This document shows, in pieces, positions 1-11,398 of a stretch of 64,000 bases of DNA. Origin of the DNA: Lantana camara. Taxonomy: Eukaryota > Streptophyta > Magnoliopsida > Lamiales > Verbenaceae. Made by a program: the position numbers and the translations under genes. How positions within the stretch are numbered: position 1 is the stretch's first letter; each line of letters begins with the position of its first letter. The stretch is from contig CM074860.1 in the NCBI GenBank assembly GCA_037501455.1, positions 49,486,501-49,550,500 on the forward strand. The letters run 5' to 3'. Under the pieces are notes generated by a model. That model saw nothing but the letters and a program-made list of their open reading frames with translations, did not search any database and was not told the origin of the DNA.

Positions 1-842
1 AAGTACCCACTTTTGGACAAGTTTACTAAGACTCCGAGGAGGTTTCGGGGATAAGGTAAGCTTGGGGGAAGGCCGGTTTCATGGACCCACTTCTCCATGG
101 TTCTTTTGCGATGCTTGGGGGGCTGTACACCCTCGACATCAACGGTGTAAGGATGGATTGGTTTGATTTCATTTGGTTTGGGAAGTAAGGATTGAGTGCT
201 CGTACTCGTCGAGTCGGTGCTTTGGTTCATGATTCGTTTTATAAAACTTGCATTTGTTTTGAAAATAAGTTGGATCATGAACACCTTTGTTTTGAGCATG
301 CATTGAACCTCTATTGCTATTTACTTATGTGAACTTCTCCTCACCGGTTTCTTTTGAGCTGACTCCCTCTATCCTTCGTGTCCGCAGGTTGCGTTTTGGA
401 GTCAAGCTAGGCGGGGTCTTTTGAGAGTCTTGTTTAAGTGGTCTAGTTTGTACTCGTTATGCTTGTAGCATACTTTATTACTTATGTCTTATGCTTAGTT
501 TTGGGAATTATGGACTTAATATGTATGATGTTTGTTATGCTAGTTTTGGACCGTGTTGATCACTAGGTTGATTTTACATTCCGTACCTTTAGCATTTCGT
601 GCTGGACCGTGATGGTCATTATTGTTGGATATATTGTTCTTATGATACTCTTGAATGCGTTTTGATTTAAGCTTCCGCATACTTGTGTTTGTTTACTCGC
701 TTTGTGTGTCTAGTACCGCCTAGCTAGGTTGTCCGTTTGTCACCCCTTACTTCGGTCCCAGCGGGTATATGGATAGCAATTCTATATACAAGCTAGGTCC
801 GTAGTGCGGGATAGGCATGGATGCCCTCGTCGGGGCGTTACA
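1..842 (+). repeat. Element A 5' LTR (3' part only)
   Basis: The sequence from base 1 realigns with 7598-8437 and ends in the same gttaca terminus, followed by a PBS. It holds the LTR 3' region, including the paired motifs gctaggcgg (406-414) and ccgcctagc (716-724). About 2.0 kb of the LTR lies left of the window. Confidence 0.93.
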
Positions 843-854
843 CCCCTATTTGGT

Positions 855-887
855 TGGTATCAGAGCCGAAGGTTCAAAACCGGGCTC
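855..887 (+). other. Element A PBS (tRNA-iMet) with adjoining stem-loop
   Basis: TGGTATCAGAGCC at 855-867 is complementary to the 3' end of plant initiator tRNA-Met. It overlaps a stem-loop: GAGCC (863-867) pairs with GGCTC (883-887), and GGTT (871-874) pairs with AACC (878-881) around a CAA loop. The other gypsy elements here have an equivalent hairpin at the same place. GGTTCAAAACC also fits a tRNA B-box consensus, probably by chance. Confidence 0.85.
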
Positions 888-1090
888 TTCAGTCGTCTTG
901 AGTCGTCTAGGTTGTACGGCTTAGGGATAATGTGCTTTCGTGTTCATTTGTTTTGCTTTTGGATATGACTCTATGTTACTTATTTCTTGTTAATTCTTGG
1001 TCTTAATTTATGTAATTGCATTTCGTACTTGATATTACGTGATATGAGCATATGAGTAACCAACACGCATACATGATTGAATTGTGTAGG

Positions 1091-2199
1091 ATGCGTCCAC
1101 GTCGTCGTGACCGTTCTCCGGCTCATGGAAATGAGCAATATCTTCCCGGGAATAATCTGAATCCACATCCGCCGCCACCTCTACCTAACGCAGCGGATCT
1201 TAAGGCTCTTATGACTCAATTTGTGCAAGCCGTGAACGCACAACAAGCCGCTTAACAAGCCGTGCAAGCACCTCTTCCGGCACCTCCTCCACCACCGGTT
1301 CCGGTTGAGAGTGTTTATAACCGATTTAGTAGGCGCCGTCCCCCTATATTTCCGGGTACTACGGATGATTTGAAAGCGGAGTATTGGATCACTACCATTA
1401 AGAGGATCTTCCGGGTTGTTACTTGTACTGAAACAGAGAAGGCTTTGTGTGCTATCGATCTTCTTCGTGATGAGGCTTATAATTGGTGGCGTAGCACCAT
1501 GTCTCGCCTTGGGGTTGGTGAAGACAATGTTACTTGGGAGATGTTTGCAAGAGAGTTTCGAGCACATTACATACCGAAACAAGCAATGAAGCGCCGTGAG
1601 AGGGAATTCACGAATTTGGAGCAAGGGAATATGTCCTTGAACGAGTACATTGCCGAGTTCAACCGATTGTCTCCATATGCACCTCATATTACCGATGAGG
1701 AACACCGCAAGTGTGAGAAGTTTGTGGAAGGACTTCGTGGGGGGGATTTCAAGATCTTTAGCTCCGGTGCACATTGATAATTGGGCCGATGCCACTGGGT
1801 TAGCTTTGAAAGTGGAAGCGGAAGAACAAAGGCTTGGAATTAAGAAGGGTGTTATGGGTTCCGGTTCGGGATTTAAGAGGACAACTCCACAATCGTTCTC
1901 TAAGTCACCACAACCATCTTCTATGCGTCGTTTTATGGGCAACAAAGGAAAGGGGAAGCAAAGTCCATAAATGGTGAAGAGGCATGATCCATGTGAGCAT
2001 TGTGGGAGTACTACACATGTTGGGGAGAATTGTTGGAAGAAGCATGGTAAATGCTTCAATTGTGGCAGCACTAAGCACTTGGTGAGGAATTGTGATCAAC
2101 CTAGACTTCATGGTTCGGGTAATGAGGCAAGACCCGTGGCACATGCACGTGCTTATGCTTTGGATGGGGAGCAAGAGAGTGCCGAGATCGACCCTACCG
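1091..2199 (+). pseudogene. gag: Element A gag (capsid and nucleocapsid), broken
   Basis: Gag forms the virus-like particle and packages element RNA. The start at 1091 is preferred because an MRPRRR-type basic N-terminus is usual in this group; an in-frame ATG at 1052 is the alternative. A proline-rich stretch (about 1160-1310) precedes a retrotrans_gag capsid domain (about 1400-1690, with a YNWW motif). Two CCHC zinc knuckles follow at 1992-2033 (C-X2-C-X4-H-X4-C, starting CEHC) and 2052-2093 (starting CFNC). Damage: stop TAA at 1253-1255; a frameshift between about 1739 and 1775, where a run of seven G occurs; stop TAA at 1968-1970 just before the zinc knuckles. The family assignment is secure. 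The protein cannot be made as it stands. Confidence 0.92.
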
Positions 2200-2615
2200 C
2201 CGTGGTGGAAGGTACACACCACATACATGACATTCCCATACATGCATTATATGATCCGGGTGCATCTCATTCGTTTGTTACTCCTACTATGGCTACTATG
2301 TTAAATTTGCCACTTACGAGAGATTCTATGCTTTATATTGTGCGTTTTCATTTGGGTGGTATGATTAGAACTGATTGCTTGTACCGTAACTATCCGGTGA
2401 GTATTGAGGGACGCGTTTACCCGGCGAATCTGATTGCTATTCCGATGAAGAAGTACGACGTGATATTCGGTATGGATTGGTTGTATGCGCATCGGGCGAA
2501 GATGGACTATTTCGGGAAGAAGGTTGAGTTGGGTACCGGTGTGATTATGGGTTCGAGTGTTTGTGGGAGTCCGTTTATTTGTTTGGTGGAAGCTAAGAAG
2601 GTTATTCGTGATTGA
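2200..2615 (+). pseudogene. Element A protease domain, broken
   Basis: This retropepsin-type aspartic protease would cut the Gag-Pol polyprotein. It continues in the frame of the zinc knuckles. The active-site loop reads D-P-G-A-S (Asp codon 2253-2255), where D-S/T-G-A is usual, so the second position is altered. The later FGMDWL-type motif is typical of plant gypsy proteases. A TGA at 2613-2615 and a TAG at 2658-2660 separate it from RT. The upstream block encoding EGT, then I-H-D, then HALYD (about 2209-2255) has non-coding relics in elements C, D, E and F. Confidence 0.85.
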
Positions 2616-2660
2616 GCAACCGGGTATATGGCGTATGTGTTGAACCGGACTAAGGATTAG

Positions 2661-3492
2661 ATTAAGCTCGAAGAGACGAAAGTGGTAAATGAGTTCCCCG
2701 ATGTCTTTCCGGAAAGTTTGGGGACTTTGCCACCGGAAAGAGAGATCGAATTTGTTATTCATTTATTCCAAGAGGCTGAGCCGTTATCGAAGATGCCGTA
2801 TAGAATGGCTCCCACCGAACTCAAGGAACTTAAAACTCAACTAGATGAGTTATCGGCGTGTTGGTTTGTACGGCCGAGTACTTCACCTTGGGGGTGCTCC
2901 GGTGTTGTTCTTGAAGAAGAAGGATGGGACACTTCGTATGTGCATAGACTATCGGGAGTTGAATAGGATGACGGTGAAGAGTAAGTATCCCCTCCCGCAC
3001 ATCGAAGAGTTGTTCGACTTATTGCAAGGTTCGAAGGTATATTCAAAGCTCGATCTCCGACAAGGATACTATCAACAAAGGATTAAGGAGTCGGATATAC
3101 CGAAGATGGGCTTTAACATGAGATACGGACACTATGAGTTCATTGTGATGCCCTTCGGACTAACCAATGCACCCGCAGCTTTTATGGATTTAATGCACCG
3201 TGTTTTCAAGGAGTTCTTGGACAAGTTCGTTGTTATTTTCATTGATGACATCTTGGTTTTCTCTAAGTCGGTTGAGGAACACGCTCTACATCTTCGTTTG
3301 GTACTTGAGAAGCTACGTGAACAAAAGTTGTACGCCAAGTTCAGCAAATGTGATTTTTGGATTGATCGGGTATCATTCTTGGGACATATTATTTCCGGTG
3401 ATGGGATTTCAGTGGATCCTTCTAAGATAGAAACAGTTTCTCTTTGGGAGCAACTGAAGAATGTGTCGGAAGTAAGGATTTTTCTTGGCTGA
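2661..3492 (+). pseudogene. Element A reverse transcriptase domain, broken
   Basis: RNA-directed DNA polymerase of the Ty3/gypsy class, which copies element RNA primed at the PBS. N-terminal linker and fingers occupy 2661-2890. The frame then shifts at a run of five G (2890-2894) and continues with the KKKDG and DYRELN motifs (about 2911-2965), the LDLRQGYYQ motif (about 3050-3075), MPFGLTNAP (about 3148-3175) and the catalytic F-I-D-D-I-L motif (Asp codons 3244-3249). A TGA at 3490-3492 interrupts the connection to RNase H, after which the same frame continues. Catalytic residues are intact. The failures are the frameshift and the stop. Confidence 0.94.
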
Positions 3493-4020
3493 GCAGGTTA
3501 TTACCGCCGATTCGTCAAGGATTTTTCTAAGATTGCCGCACCTCTCACACGATTAACTAAGAAGGAAACAAAGTTTGTGTGGGATGAAGCTTGTGAAGAG
3601 AGTTTTCGTGTGCTTAAGGAGAAATTGACAACGGCTCCAGTGTTCACACTACCGGAAGGTTCGGATGGGTTTTCAGTTTACACCGACGCATCCAAGGAAG
3701 GATTGGGGTGTGTGCTTATGCAAAATGGTCGGGTTATTGCTTGTGCTTCGAGGAAATTGAAGGAGCACGAGCAGAATTACCCGACACATGATCTTGAGTT
3801 GGCCGGGGTAATATTCGCCTTAGCGAAATGGCGACACTATCTCTATGGAATTAAGTTTGAGGTGTTCACCATTCACAAGAGTCTCCGTTACTTGTCCACA
3901 CAAAAGCATTTAAACATGAGACAACGTCAGTGGATGGAATTCTTGGAAGACTACGATTGTGTCATACCATATCATCCGGGGAAGGCGAATGTCGTTACAG
4001 ATGCCTTGAGTCGAAAAGCA
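3493..4020 (+). pseudogene. Element A RNase H domain, catalytic Asp lost
   Basis: Removes the RNA strand of the RNA-DNA hybrid. It is in frame with RT after the 3490 stop. The first acidic residue is in Y-T-D-A-S (codon 3685-3687) and the second in L-E-L-A (codon 3796-3798). The third, normally Asp before H-K-S-L in this family, is Ile (codon 3871-3873). With one of three metal-binding acids replaced, the domain is predicted inactive independently of the stop codons. The HPGK and DALSR region near 3975-4014 marks the usual end of the domain. Confidence 0.88.
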
Positions 4021-4259
4021 AAGATTGCTAATCTTGAGGTTGATTTCGGTAAGGGTGAAACCGAGATCCTTGTTTTGCAATCGAGGTTGGCTAACATCAC
4101 TATAAGGCCGGATTTGAGGCAAAGGATCCTAGATGCTCAATCAAGGGATGAGTGGATTCAAAGACAAGTGATTCGAGCAAAGGCTAATATGAAGTCTAAG
4201 ATTAGATTCGATGATTTGGGGATCTTTAGGTACAAGGGCCAAGTATGTATACCGGATGG

Positions 4260-5571
4260 ATTGCAAAGGTTAGTGCTTGAAGAAGCACATAGGACCGTCT
4301 ATACGATGCATCCGGGTGGCAATAAGATGTACCGGGATCTCAAGAAGTACTTTTAGTGGCATGGAATGAAACGGGATGTGGCTAATTTTGTTAAGAGATG
4401 TCGGGTTTGTCAACAAGTTAAGGCCGAACACAATTACCGACGGGTAAGTTACAACCGATATCAATACCCGAGTGGAAATGGGAACAGGTCACCATGGATT
4501 TCGTGACCGGGCTTCCGAGGGTTCGAAAGGGATTTGATGGGATTTGGGTTGTCGTGGATCGCCTCACCAAATCTGCACACTTTCTACCGATTCGATCGAC
4601 CGATAAAGTGGAGAAATTAGCGGAGTTGTATCATCGAGAAATTGTTAGATTACATGGGATACCCGCTAGTATCATTTCGAATAGAGATCCTCGTTTCACT
4701 TCTAAGTTGTAGAAGGTTCTTATCAGATTGTGGGGAACGAAGTTAAGTTTTAGTACCGTATTTCATCCGCAAACCGATGGACAATCCGAACGAGTAATTA
4801 AGTTTCTTGAGGATTTATTAAGGGCTTGTATATTGGACTTTTCGAATGAGTGGGTTAAGGAATTGACTTTGATCGAATTCGCCTACAACAATAGTTACCA
4901 ATCTTCGATCAAGATGACACCGTATGAAGCTTTGTATGGCCATAAATGTAGGTCTCCTCTCTATTGGGATCTTGAGGAATGGAAATGGACTGAGAAAAAC
5001 GGTTTGGAGCGAGGAACCGAACCCGATTTGATTAAGGGAGCAATTGAGAAAGTGGAAAAGATTAAGCAACATATGAAACCGGCACAAGACCGGCAAAAGA
5101 GTTATGCCGATCGGAGAAGGAAAGATTTGAAATTCGAAGTGGGTGACCGGGTCCTTAAAGGCAACACCGAGAAAGGGTGGTAAGTTGAATCCAAGGTTCA
5201 TTAGTCCGTTTGAGATTGTGGAACGTATTGGGGAAGTTGCCTATTGCTTGGATTTCCCTCCGAATCTCACGGGAATTCATAAAGTGTTTCATGTGTCACA
5301 ATTGAGGAAGTATTTTCGGGATGAGATGGAAACTATGCCGATTGAAGAGGTACAGTTCGATCTGGACTTGACATTTAAGCAACAACCGGTAAAGATCTTA
5401 GATAGGAAGGTCCAAGAGTTGAGGAATCGACAAATTCCATTGGTTAACGTACTTCAGAAAGATCTTAAGTCCGAAGAAGCAACTTGGGAAATGGAAGAGA
5501 AGATGCGAAGTTTTCATCCTGAGCTGTTTTCCGATTGTAAATCTGGGGACCAGATTTCTTTAAGGAGGTGA
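4260..5571 (+). pseudogene. Element A integrase with chromodomain-like C-terminus, broken
   Basis: Inserts element DNA into the genome. An HHCC zinc-binding N-terminus spans about 4285-4425, with a TAG at 4354-4356 (probably from Trp TGG). A frameshift lies near 4435-4450. In the DD35E core, D1 is codon 4557-4559. The D2 position is Asn (4680-4682, in S-N-R-D). E is codon 4788-4790, with exactly 35 residues between the D2 and E positions. TAG at 4710-4712 is a further break, and a frameshift with small deletions lies near 5140-5185. The C-terminus (about 5386-5530, with LDRK, IPLVNVL and EATWE motifs) is the short chromodomain-like tail of Tekay-type elements, thought to guide insertion to heterochromatin. 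It ends at TGA 5569-5571. Confidence 0.92.
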
Positions 5572-5574
5572 AGT
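5539..5574 (+). other. Element A pre-PPT hairpin and polypurine tract
   Basis: AAATCTGG, loop GGA, CCAGATTT (5539-5557) is a perfect 8-bp stem inside the last integrase codons. It is followed by the purine tract AAGGAGGTGAAG (5562-5573), where plus-strand DNA synthesis should start next to the LTR at 5575. The same hairpin position is occupied by different stem sequences in E, F, C and D. Confidence 0.82.
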
Positions 5575-8437
5575 TGTGACGCCCCATTTCTCGATCAAGG
5601 TAAGCATGTTACGAGAGTGAACGATTTACTTTTCTTTGCATGAATTATATGAATAATATGCCTTAATTGACCGTTGTATTCGAACTTATGTGGAATATTT
5701 GATTTGTATGAAATACATGAGTAATTGATGTGTTAATTATGTGCTCGTATTGTTCTTATTGAGCTTTGATAGCATGCTTTATGCCTAAACAAAACAATGT
5801 GCTTATTTGGACATTAAAGCATAATTTAGGGACTAAAAGGTAAATTTATTTTCTAAGCCTCAAACTGGGTAGAACTTGTTGAAATTGAGTAGATAATTCG
5901 ATTACGAGTTCGTGGGTTCTTGAATCGCTCGATTTGGAGTTCGGACGAAGAAGTTATGGCCATTTTACGAAAAGTCAACCTTTTTATAAGACTTATGACC
6001 CAATTCCGAATTTAGCCTAATTTGAGACCCAATTTCACTCCTGACCCGCTCCAATTGACCAAGTTCGTAACCCTAATTGCTAACCCAAATAACAAAATCA
6101 GATTTTAACACTTAAAACCTCATTTTACGTTATTTCACAAGATTCAAACACAAACTCTCTCAAGCCTATTCATCTTCTCTCAGGAACACCCAAGAACATC
6201 TCCAACCATTTTCAAGAGGCAAAAGTGGAGATTGAAGCTGGGAATTCGAGATTAGAAGACGAGTTATTTCCTTCGATTTTCAGCTCCTGAGGTATGGATT
6301 ATGTGCTCTTTGTTGGGTGTATGTTCTTGAAGCTTTTGAACTTGAATTTGAACTAGGGTTCTTGTGTGTTGGATTGAATTTGAATTTCTTGTTGGAAATG
6401 TGATTCTTATGATGTTAGGAACGATTTGATGTAAGTATTTCTTGATTTCATGCTTTTTGAAGAATCCACCATTGATGACCTTTGATGCTTTCTTGAGAAT
6501 TCTTGCATGTTCATCTTCTTGTGTGCTTTAGCTTGATTTGGTGATTGATTCTCGTTCCTTGAGCAATTTCATGAAGAATGTGATTAATTTCCTTAAGTTT
6601 CTTGCATGATTGGAGATTTCACCATTTTTTAGTTTGAAGCTTTGGATGTGTGAAGAAGATGAAGTTCATGATTGTAATTTGTTGGAATTTTGATGCATAT
6701 TCATTCCTAAATGTTCATAGCATGATATTTGATGTTTAAATTCGTTTATGCATATTGTATACACTTGGAATCATGATTTAGGAGTCTTTAGAGCCTAAAA
6801 TTCATCATTTGCAAGCATATGTTCGTAAGTCCGTTTTACACCAGTAGCAAACCAAACGCCCGTGTGAAAATTGCATTGAAACCCCAAACCCCCGTTTGAA
6901 AAATTACTGTTACGTTTTTTCAAGGTCCAAACGACCGTTTGCATTTCCTTCTTGTGCACCAAATGCCCGTTTGGGTACTCTCGGGTCAAAATTTTGAGTT
7001 TTTGTGATTTTGTTCGTTTTGCTTCGTTTTCACTTCCTATGCACTTCTTACACCCCTAATATGATATATATGACTTGGAATCATGTTTTCATGCATTGTA
7101 ATGTCTTGCATGCCTCGATTATGAGTGAGATTGTACTAAGTATGGTTTACTTGTTATCAATTGTGTATGTCATGACTTGAACACTTATTATATGACTTAT
7201 ATGACGTTGTTGATCATCATTATTGAACTTATGATATATACTTATGAAACGGTTTCAAAACTGTGGACACCTATAGCCTTTCATATTTCTTGGTTTTGAA
7301 CTCCCGTTTTGAAAACGTATATTTAGGCTTTATAAGCCAAGTTTTGTGAGCTTTGCTCGTATATTGAATATTCGCGTATGGAAAACGGTTTACAAGTAAA
7401 ACTTGAGTTTTGGTATATGGGATAGATACCCAAAATGGTTTCGGAACATTCATTTGAATATTATGTATGAGTGAGTTGTGTACCGAGGTTATGTATACCT
7501 TGCAAGGACGCTTGCTTGGTTGGATCTTTTGATAGCGCTCGGGGCGGAGTAAGTGGTAAGACCGGGAACGCAAGGGCGGACGGTTAAACCCTTACGAAGT
7601 ACCCACTTTTGGACAAGTTTACTAAGACTTCGAGGAGGTTTCGGGGTTAAGGTAAGCTTAGGGGAAGGCCGGTTTCATGGACCCACTTCTCCATGGTTCT
7701 TTTGCGATGCTTGGGGGCTGTACACCCTCGACATCAACGGTGTAAGGATTGGATTGGTTTGATTTCATTTGGTTTGGGAAGTAAGGATGGAGTGCTCGTA
7801 CTCGTCGAGCCGGTGCTTTGGTTAATAATTCGTTTTATAAAACTTGCATTTGTTTTGAAAATAAGTTGGATCATGAACACCTTTGTTTTGAGCATGCATT
7901 GAACCCCTATTGCTATTTACTTATGTAAACTTCTCCTCACCGGTTCCTTTTGAGCTGACTCCCTCTATCCTTCGTGTCCGCAGGTTGCGTTTTAGAGTCA
8001 AGCTAGGCGGGGTCTTTTGAGAGTCTTGTTTAAGTGGTCTAGTTTGTACTCGTTATGCTTGTAGCATACTTTGTTACTTATGTCTTATGCTTAGTTTTGG
8101 GAATTATGGACTTAATATGTATGATGTTTGTTATGCTAGTTTGGACCGTGTTGATCACTAGGTTGATTTTACATTCCGTACCTTGAGCAATTCGTGCTGG
8201 ACCGTGATGGTCATTATTGTTGGATATATTGTTCTTATGATACTCTTGAATGCGTTTTGATTTAAGCTTCCGCAAACTTGTGTTTGTTTACTCACTTTGT
8301 GGGTCTAGTACCACCTAGCTAGGTTGTCCGTTTGTCACCGCTTGCTTCGGTCCCGGCGGGTATATGGATAGCAATTCTATATACAAGCTAGGTACGTAGC
8401 GCGGGATAGGCGTGGATGCCCTCGTCGGGGCGTTACA
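5575..8437 (+). repeat. Element A 3' LTR, 2863 bp
   Basis: Starts TGTGACGCC directly after the PPT and ends gttaca; 7598-8437 matches 1-842. It contains a palindrome array at 6851-6974 and the paired motif gctaggcgg (8002-8010) with a mutated partner ccacctagc (8311-8319). The LTR is non-coding; the short open frames in it have no recognisable content. Confidence 0.93.
6851..6974 (+). repeat. Array of four CAAACG-type palindromes in the A LTR
   Basis: Four imperfect palindromes of about 16 bp at 6851-6866, 6884-6898, 6927-6942 and 6959-6974, of the form CCAAACGNCCGTTTGG. They start about 1.28 kb from the LTR start. Element G has the same arm sequence. Confidence 0.8.
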
Positions 8438-8485
8438 CAACACGACACTAAAATTCCGGTTTTGCAACCCGGAGCTCTGATACCA
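8438..8485 (-). other. Element G leader remnant, stem-loop and PBS (minus strand)
   Basis: Read on the minus strand, TGGTATCAGAGC (8485-8474) is a tRNA-iMet PBS. It is followed by the post-PBS hairpin with a GCAA loop and by the conserved leader sequence tagtgtcgtgt. The leader is cut at 8438 by element A. The rest of G's internal region must lie left of the window. Confidence 0.85.
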
Positions 8486-8493
8486 CTTTAGGA

Positions 8494-11398
8494 TGTGACG
8501 CCTAGAGTGACGAGCCACCACATCCCCCGCACCTAGACCCGAATCCACATATGAAATGGGAGTCCATACATGAATCCAAGTCTAAGCGAACGAGGACCTA
8601 CATGTACACACTAGGCTAAGCGGGACTAAGACAGTAACAGAGAGTGCAAGAAAAAACAATTAAACAAATATGCGGAAGCAAATAACAGGATGCAAAAGCA
8701 TACAAAATATATACGTGGCCATTCCGGTCCAAAATACAAAAGGTATTCAAAGTTCTCCAAAGTTTAGCTTAATTCAAATACATATCAAAATATTCAAAAG
8801 ATGCAAGTATGAAATGTTGACTCGACCCAAACTAGCTAGCACAACATGACCACGTACTTTCCCGCTTAGCTCGAGCCAACCTGCAACTAAAGGAGGAAAA
8901 GGAGAGGGCTCAGTCACAACTCGACTGAGTGAGGGGGCTAACGCACACCCACACGCTATATAAATATAGATCAGAGCACGTACTAAATGAAATATTATGG
9001 ACCGGGGTAGGGTTTTGCACACCAAATAATTTTCGGAACAAACTTAAACATTCATAATCAAAACTGAACGTAATAGAGTTAAAGGAAACTCCTATCCCGT
9101 TTCATAATCAATGAATCGTACAAAAGCTCGACGAGTACGAGCACTTAACCTTTACTCCTCTACAACGAATAAAGTCAAGAAAACGTAAATACATAAAACA
9201 AATCCATCCCCAACAACTACGGTGTTTCGGGAGTCAAACCCTCTCCACCTAATTACCAATGCACACGGGGTAGCTAACCCGCAATGTGCTTGAAGCACCA
9301 CGCCTCCTCAACCTCCAAGAGTCGCGCGTAAGTACTCCAAATGGAGATCGTACATAGGCTTAACCCGACAGCCCTTACCGTCCCGGGCGTCTTTACCCAC
9401 GTCTCTGGGGCCCAATAACAACCAATTATCTCATTAATTCACTTAATTCGCTATATAAATAAACGTAACTTACGTACCTTATCGAGCATACCTTACCTTG
9501 CAACTCGGCATATGCTATACGCATACCTCTCCGTGTCTTCCTTAACATTAAGATGTTGAGGTAGATCCTAGTTTGCATGACAACACACGGTTTGGAGTAT
9601 AGCCTCGTTGCAAAAAGTTTTCAAGCTTATATATGCTTATACTTAAAGTTCAAAACGTTTAATCGTATGACAAGGTCATAAAGATATCATATGACACATA
9701 TCTAATATATAAATATATAGTGTATTCGCATGCGGGTGAGAAATCATCACATTTAGGCCATAGGTCGATTAACTAAAGGAAAAGATCCTAAACCTCACCT
9801 TATAGAAATAATAGATAGAGTCCGGGGCTAAAAAGGAGCAAATAAACACCTAAACCTTGGGTTCAACGAAGTTCGGAAAAGGCCCTGAAACAAAAGAACA
9901 CAAGACCCGAGACTTAGACTCAAAATGAACCAAATATGATGCTCGGCAATGTTTATGAATGCAAAGGATGCCAAATGAGACGCATAAACACGTCACTTAA
10001 GTCATATTGATTCATATCTTGGAACCTTATATCAATTCGAGCCACAATTAATTCAAATTAATCATGTTAGTTCAAACAAAGGCATAGAAATTCAAGTTCA
10101 TGCATAAACAAAGCACACGGCAAGAACGAAACATGCAAGTAGCAAATCAACACTCAAAAGGACATATAAAAGTATTTCGGAAGTAAAGAAATCGATCCAC
10201 AAAAGTTGAAAAACACATTTCTTACGGCGACCTCCGAAACACCCGTGTCGTGATCTTAAGGTACGGTCAAACGCCCGTGTCATACCCTTCTGTGACGGTT
10301 TTGGCTTCCCAAGTGGGCGTTTGAAAAATACACTAAGGCACCAAACGCCCGTTTGGATCGCGTCTGGAGCGAAAAACTGGCGAGACACAGGGTTTCGAAC
10401 CAAATTCCAAAATACCAACATATCTCCCTACAAAACCATGAATTAGGAGCAAATACGAGTAATAAATACATAATATTGATCAACATATATAGCCTCAAAC
10501 TTCAACAAATCAAGAGATGCATAGATTCTTCCAAAATCAACATGACCTAACTATTTATCAACCCTAGCATATCCCAAGATCTCTAACATAAAATATTGAT
10601 TCAAGGAGTGGAAATTGATCACAATAAAAAGAAAAACAAGAATCCTAACTTACCTCATAAGATTGGAGTAAGAAATGGTTAAAGCTTGAGATCAAGGGTT
10701 ACAAAAATGGAGGAATGGCTACGGAGCTTCCCTTACTCTTCTTTTTGTTGGCCTTATCTCGATTACAACATAATAAGGGAGAGAGAGATGGCTTTTGGAT
10801 GATATTAGGGTCAAAGAAAGGATAAGGAATGAGTACTCTAGCTCTAAGGTAGGTCATAGGTTCGAAATAGGTACGTAGGGCCAGAATCTACGTCGTCGAG
10901 GGTCGAAACGACATCAAAAAGGTACAAGGCTTGTTCCATTGACTCCAAATCGTCGATTTGAGTACAATGGCGAAGATGGAACTCGAATCCGAGTTCCCGA
11001 GCTCAAGTTACGAGAAAATGACTCAAGGGTGGCCAAATTGCAAATTGGCCCAAAAGTTTGAACAAAAGTTCAATTGAGTCCAAACAATATCAAACAAGTC
11101 CAAAACAAGTTTAAATCATATAATTAAGTCCAAGAGTCATATAATTCATGTTATACATGAAATAGGCAAGTTCGGGTTCAACTCCATAATTAACAAATTC
11201 TCGAATCTAAAGTAATCAAACCAAATGTTCAAGTAGGGTAAATACGTATCAAATATTTCACATAGTTCATATATGAATTGAATAATGAAGCATAATTCAA
11301 ATATAATTGGATCAATTAAATAAGAAAATAAACGTAAATACGAAAATTAAACTCATACGTGGCACTAACCTGTACGTGCGAGCAGATGGGGTGTCACA
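8494..11398 (-). repeat. Element G 5' LTR, 2905 bp (minus strand)
   Basis: On plus coordinates it runs from tgtgacgcc (8494) to gtgtcaca (11398), with the PBS just outside its left end, so it is the 5' LTR of a minus-strand gypsy element. It is a diverged relative of E's LTR. It contains the U5 hairpin cagtc/gactg (8911-8927), a palindrome array (10235-10356) and the paired arms GCTAAGCGGG (8615-8624) and CCCGCTTAGC (8861-8870), which differ from other families by a compensatory change. No coding content. Confidence 0.9.
10235..10356. repeat. Array of four palindromes in the G LTR
   Basis: Units at 10235-10250 (CGAAACACCCGTGTCG), about 10266-10281, 10308-10324 and 10339-10356 (CACCAAACGCCCGTTTGG). 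The arms match those of element A. The array lies about 1.04-1.16 kb from the LTR's 5' end on the minus strand. Confidence 0.75.

Larger units (their letters stand above)
1..8437 (+). mobile_element. Element A: Ty3/gypsy Tekay-type chromovirus, defective; 5' end lies left of the window
   Basis: Order seen: partial LTR, PBS, gag, protease, RT, RNase H, integrase with chromodomain-like tail, PPT, full LTR. Integrase after RNase H is the Ty3/gypsy order, and the integrase tail resembles that of Tekay/Del chromoviruses. The visible 840 bp of 5' LTR differs from the matching part of the 3' LTR at roughly 27 places by eye (about 3%), so the insertion is not recent. The reading frame carries at least seven stops and about four frameshifts. 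The 3' flank (from 8438) is the leader of element G in reverse, so A inserted just downstream of G's PBS. The target duplication cannot be checked because A's left end is outside the window. Confidence 0.93.

Noticed and set aside
868..884. tRNA-like B box GGTTCAAAACC after A's PBS (possible tRNA gene or SINE)
   Set aside because: No A box at the right distance, no cloverleaf and no SINE tail. It is part of the post-PBS hairpin.
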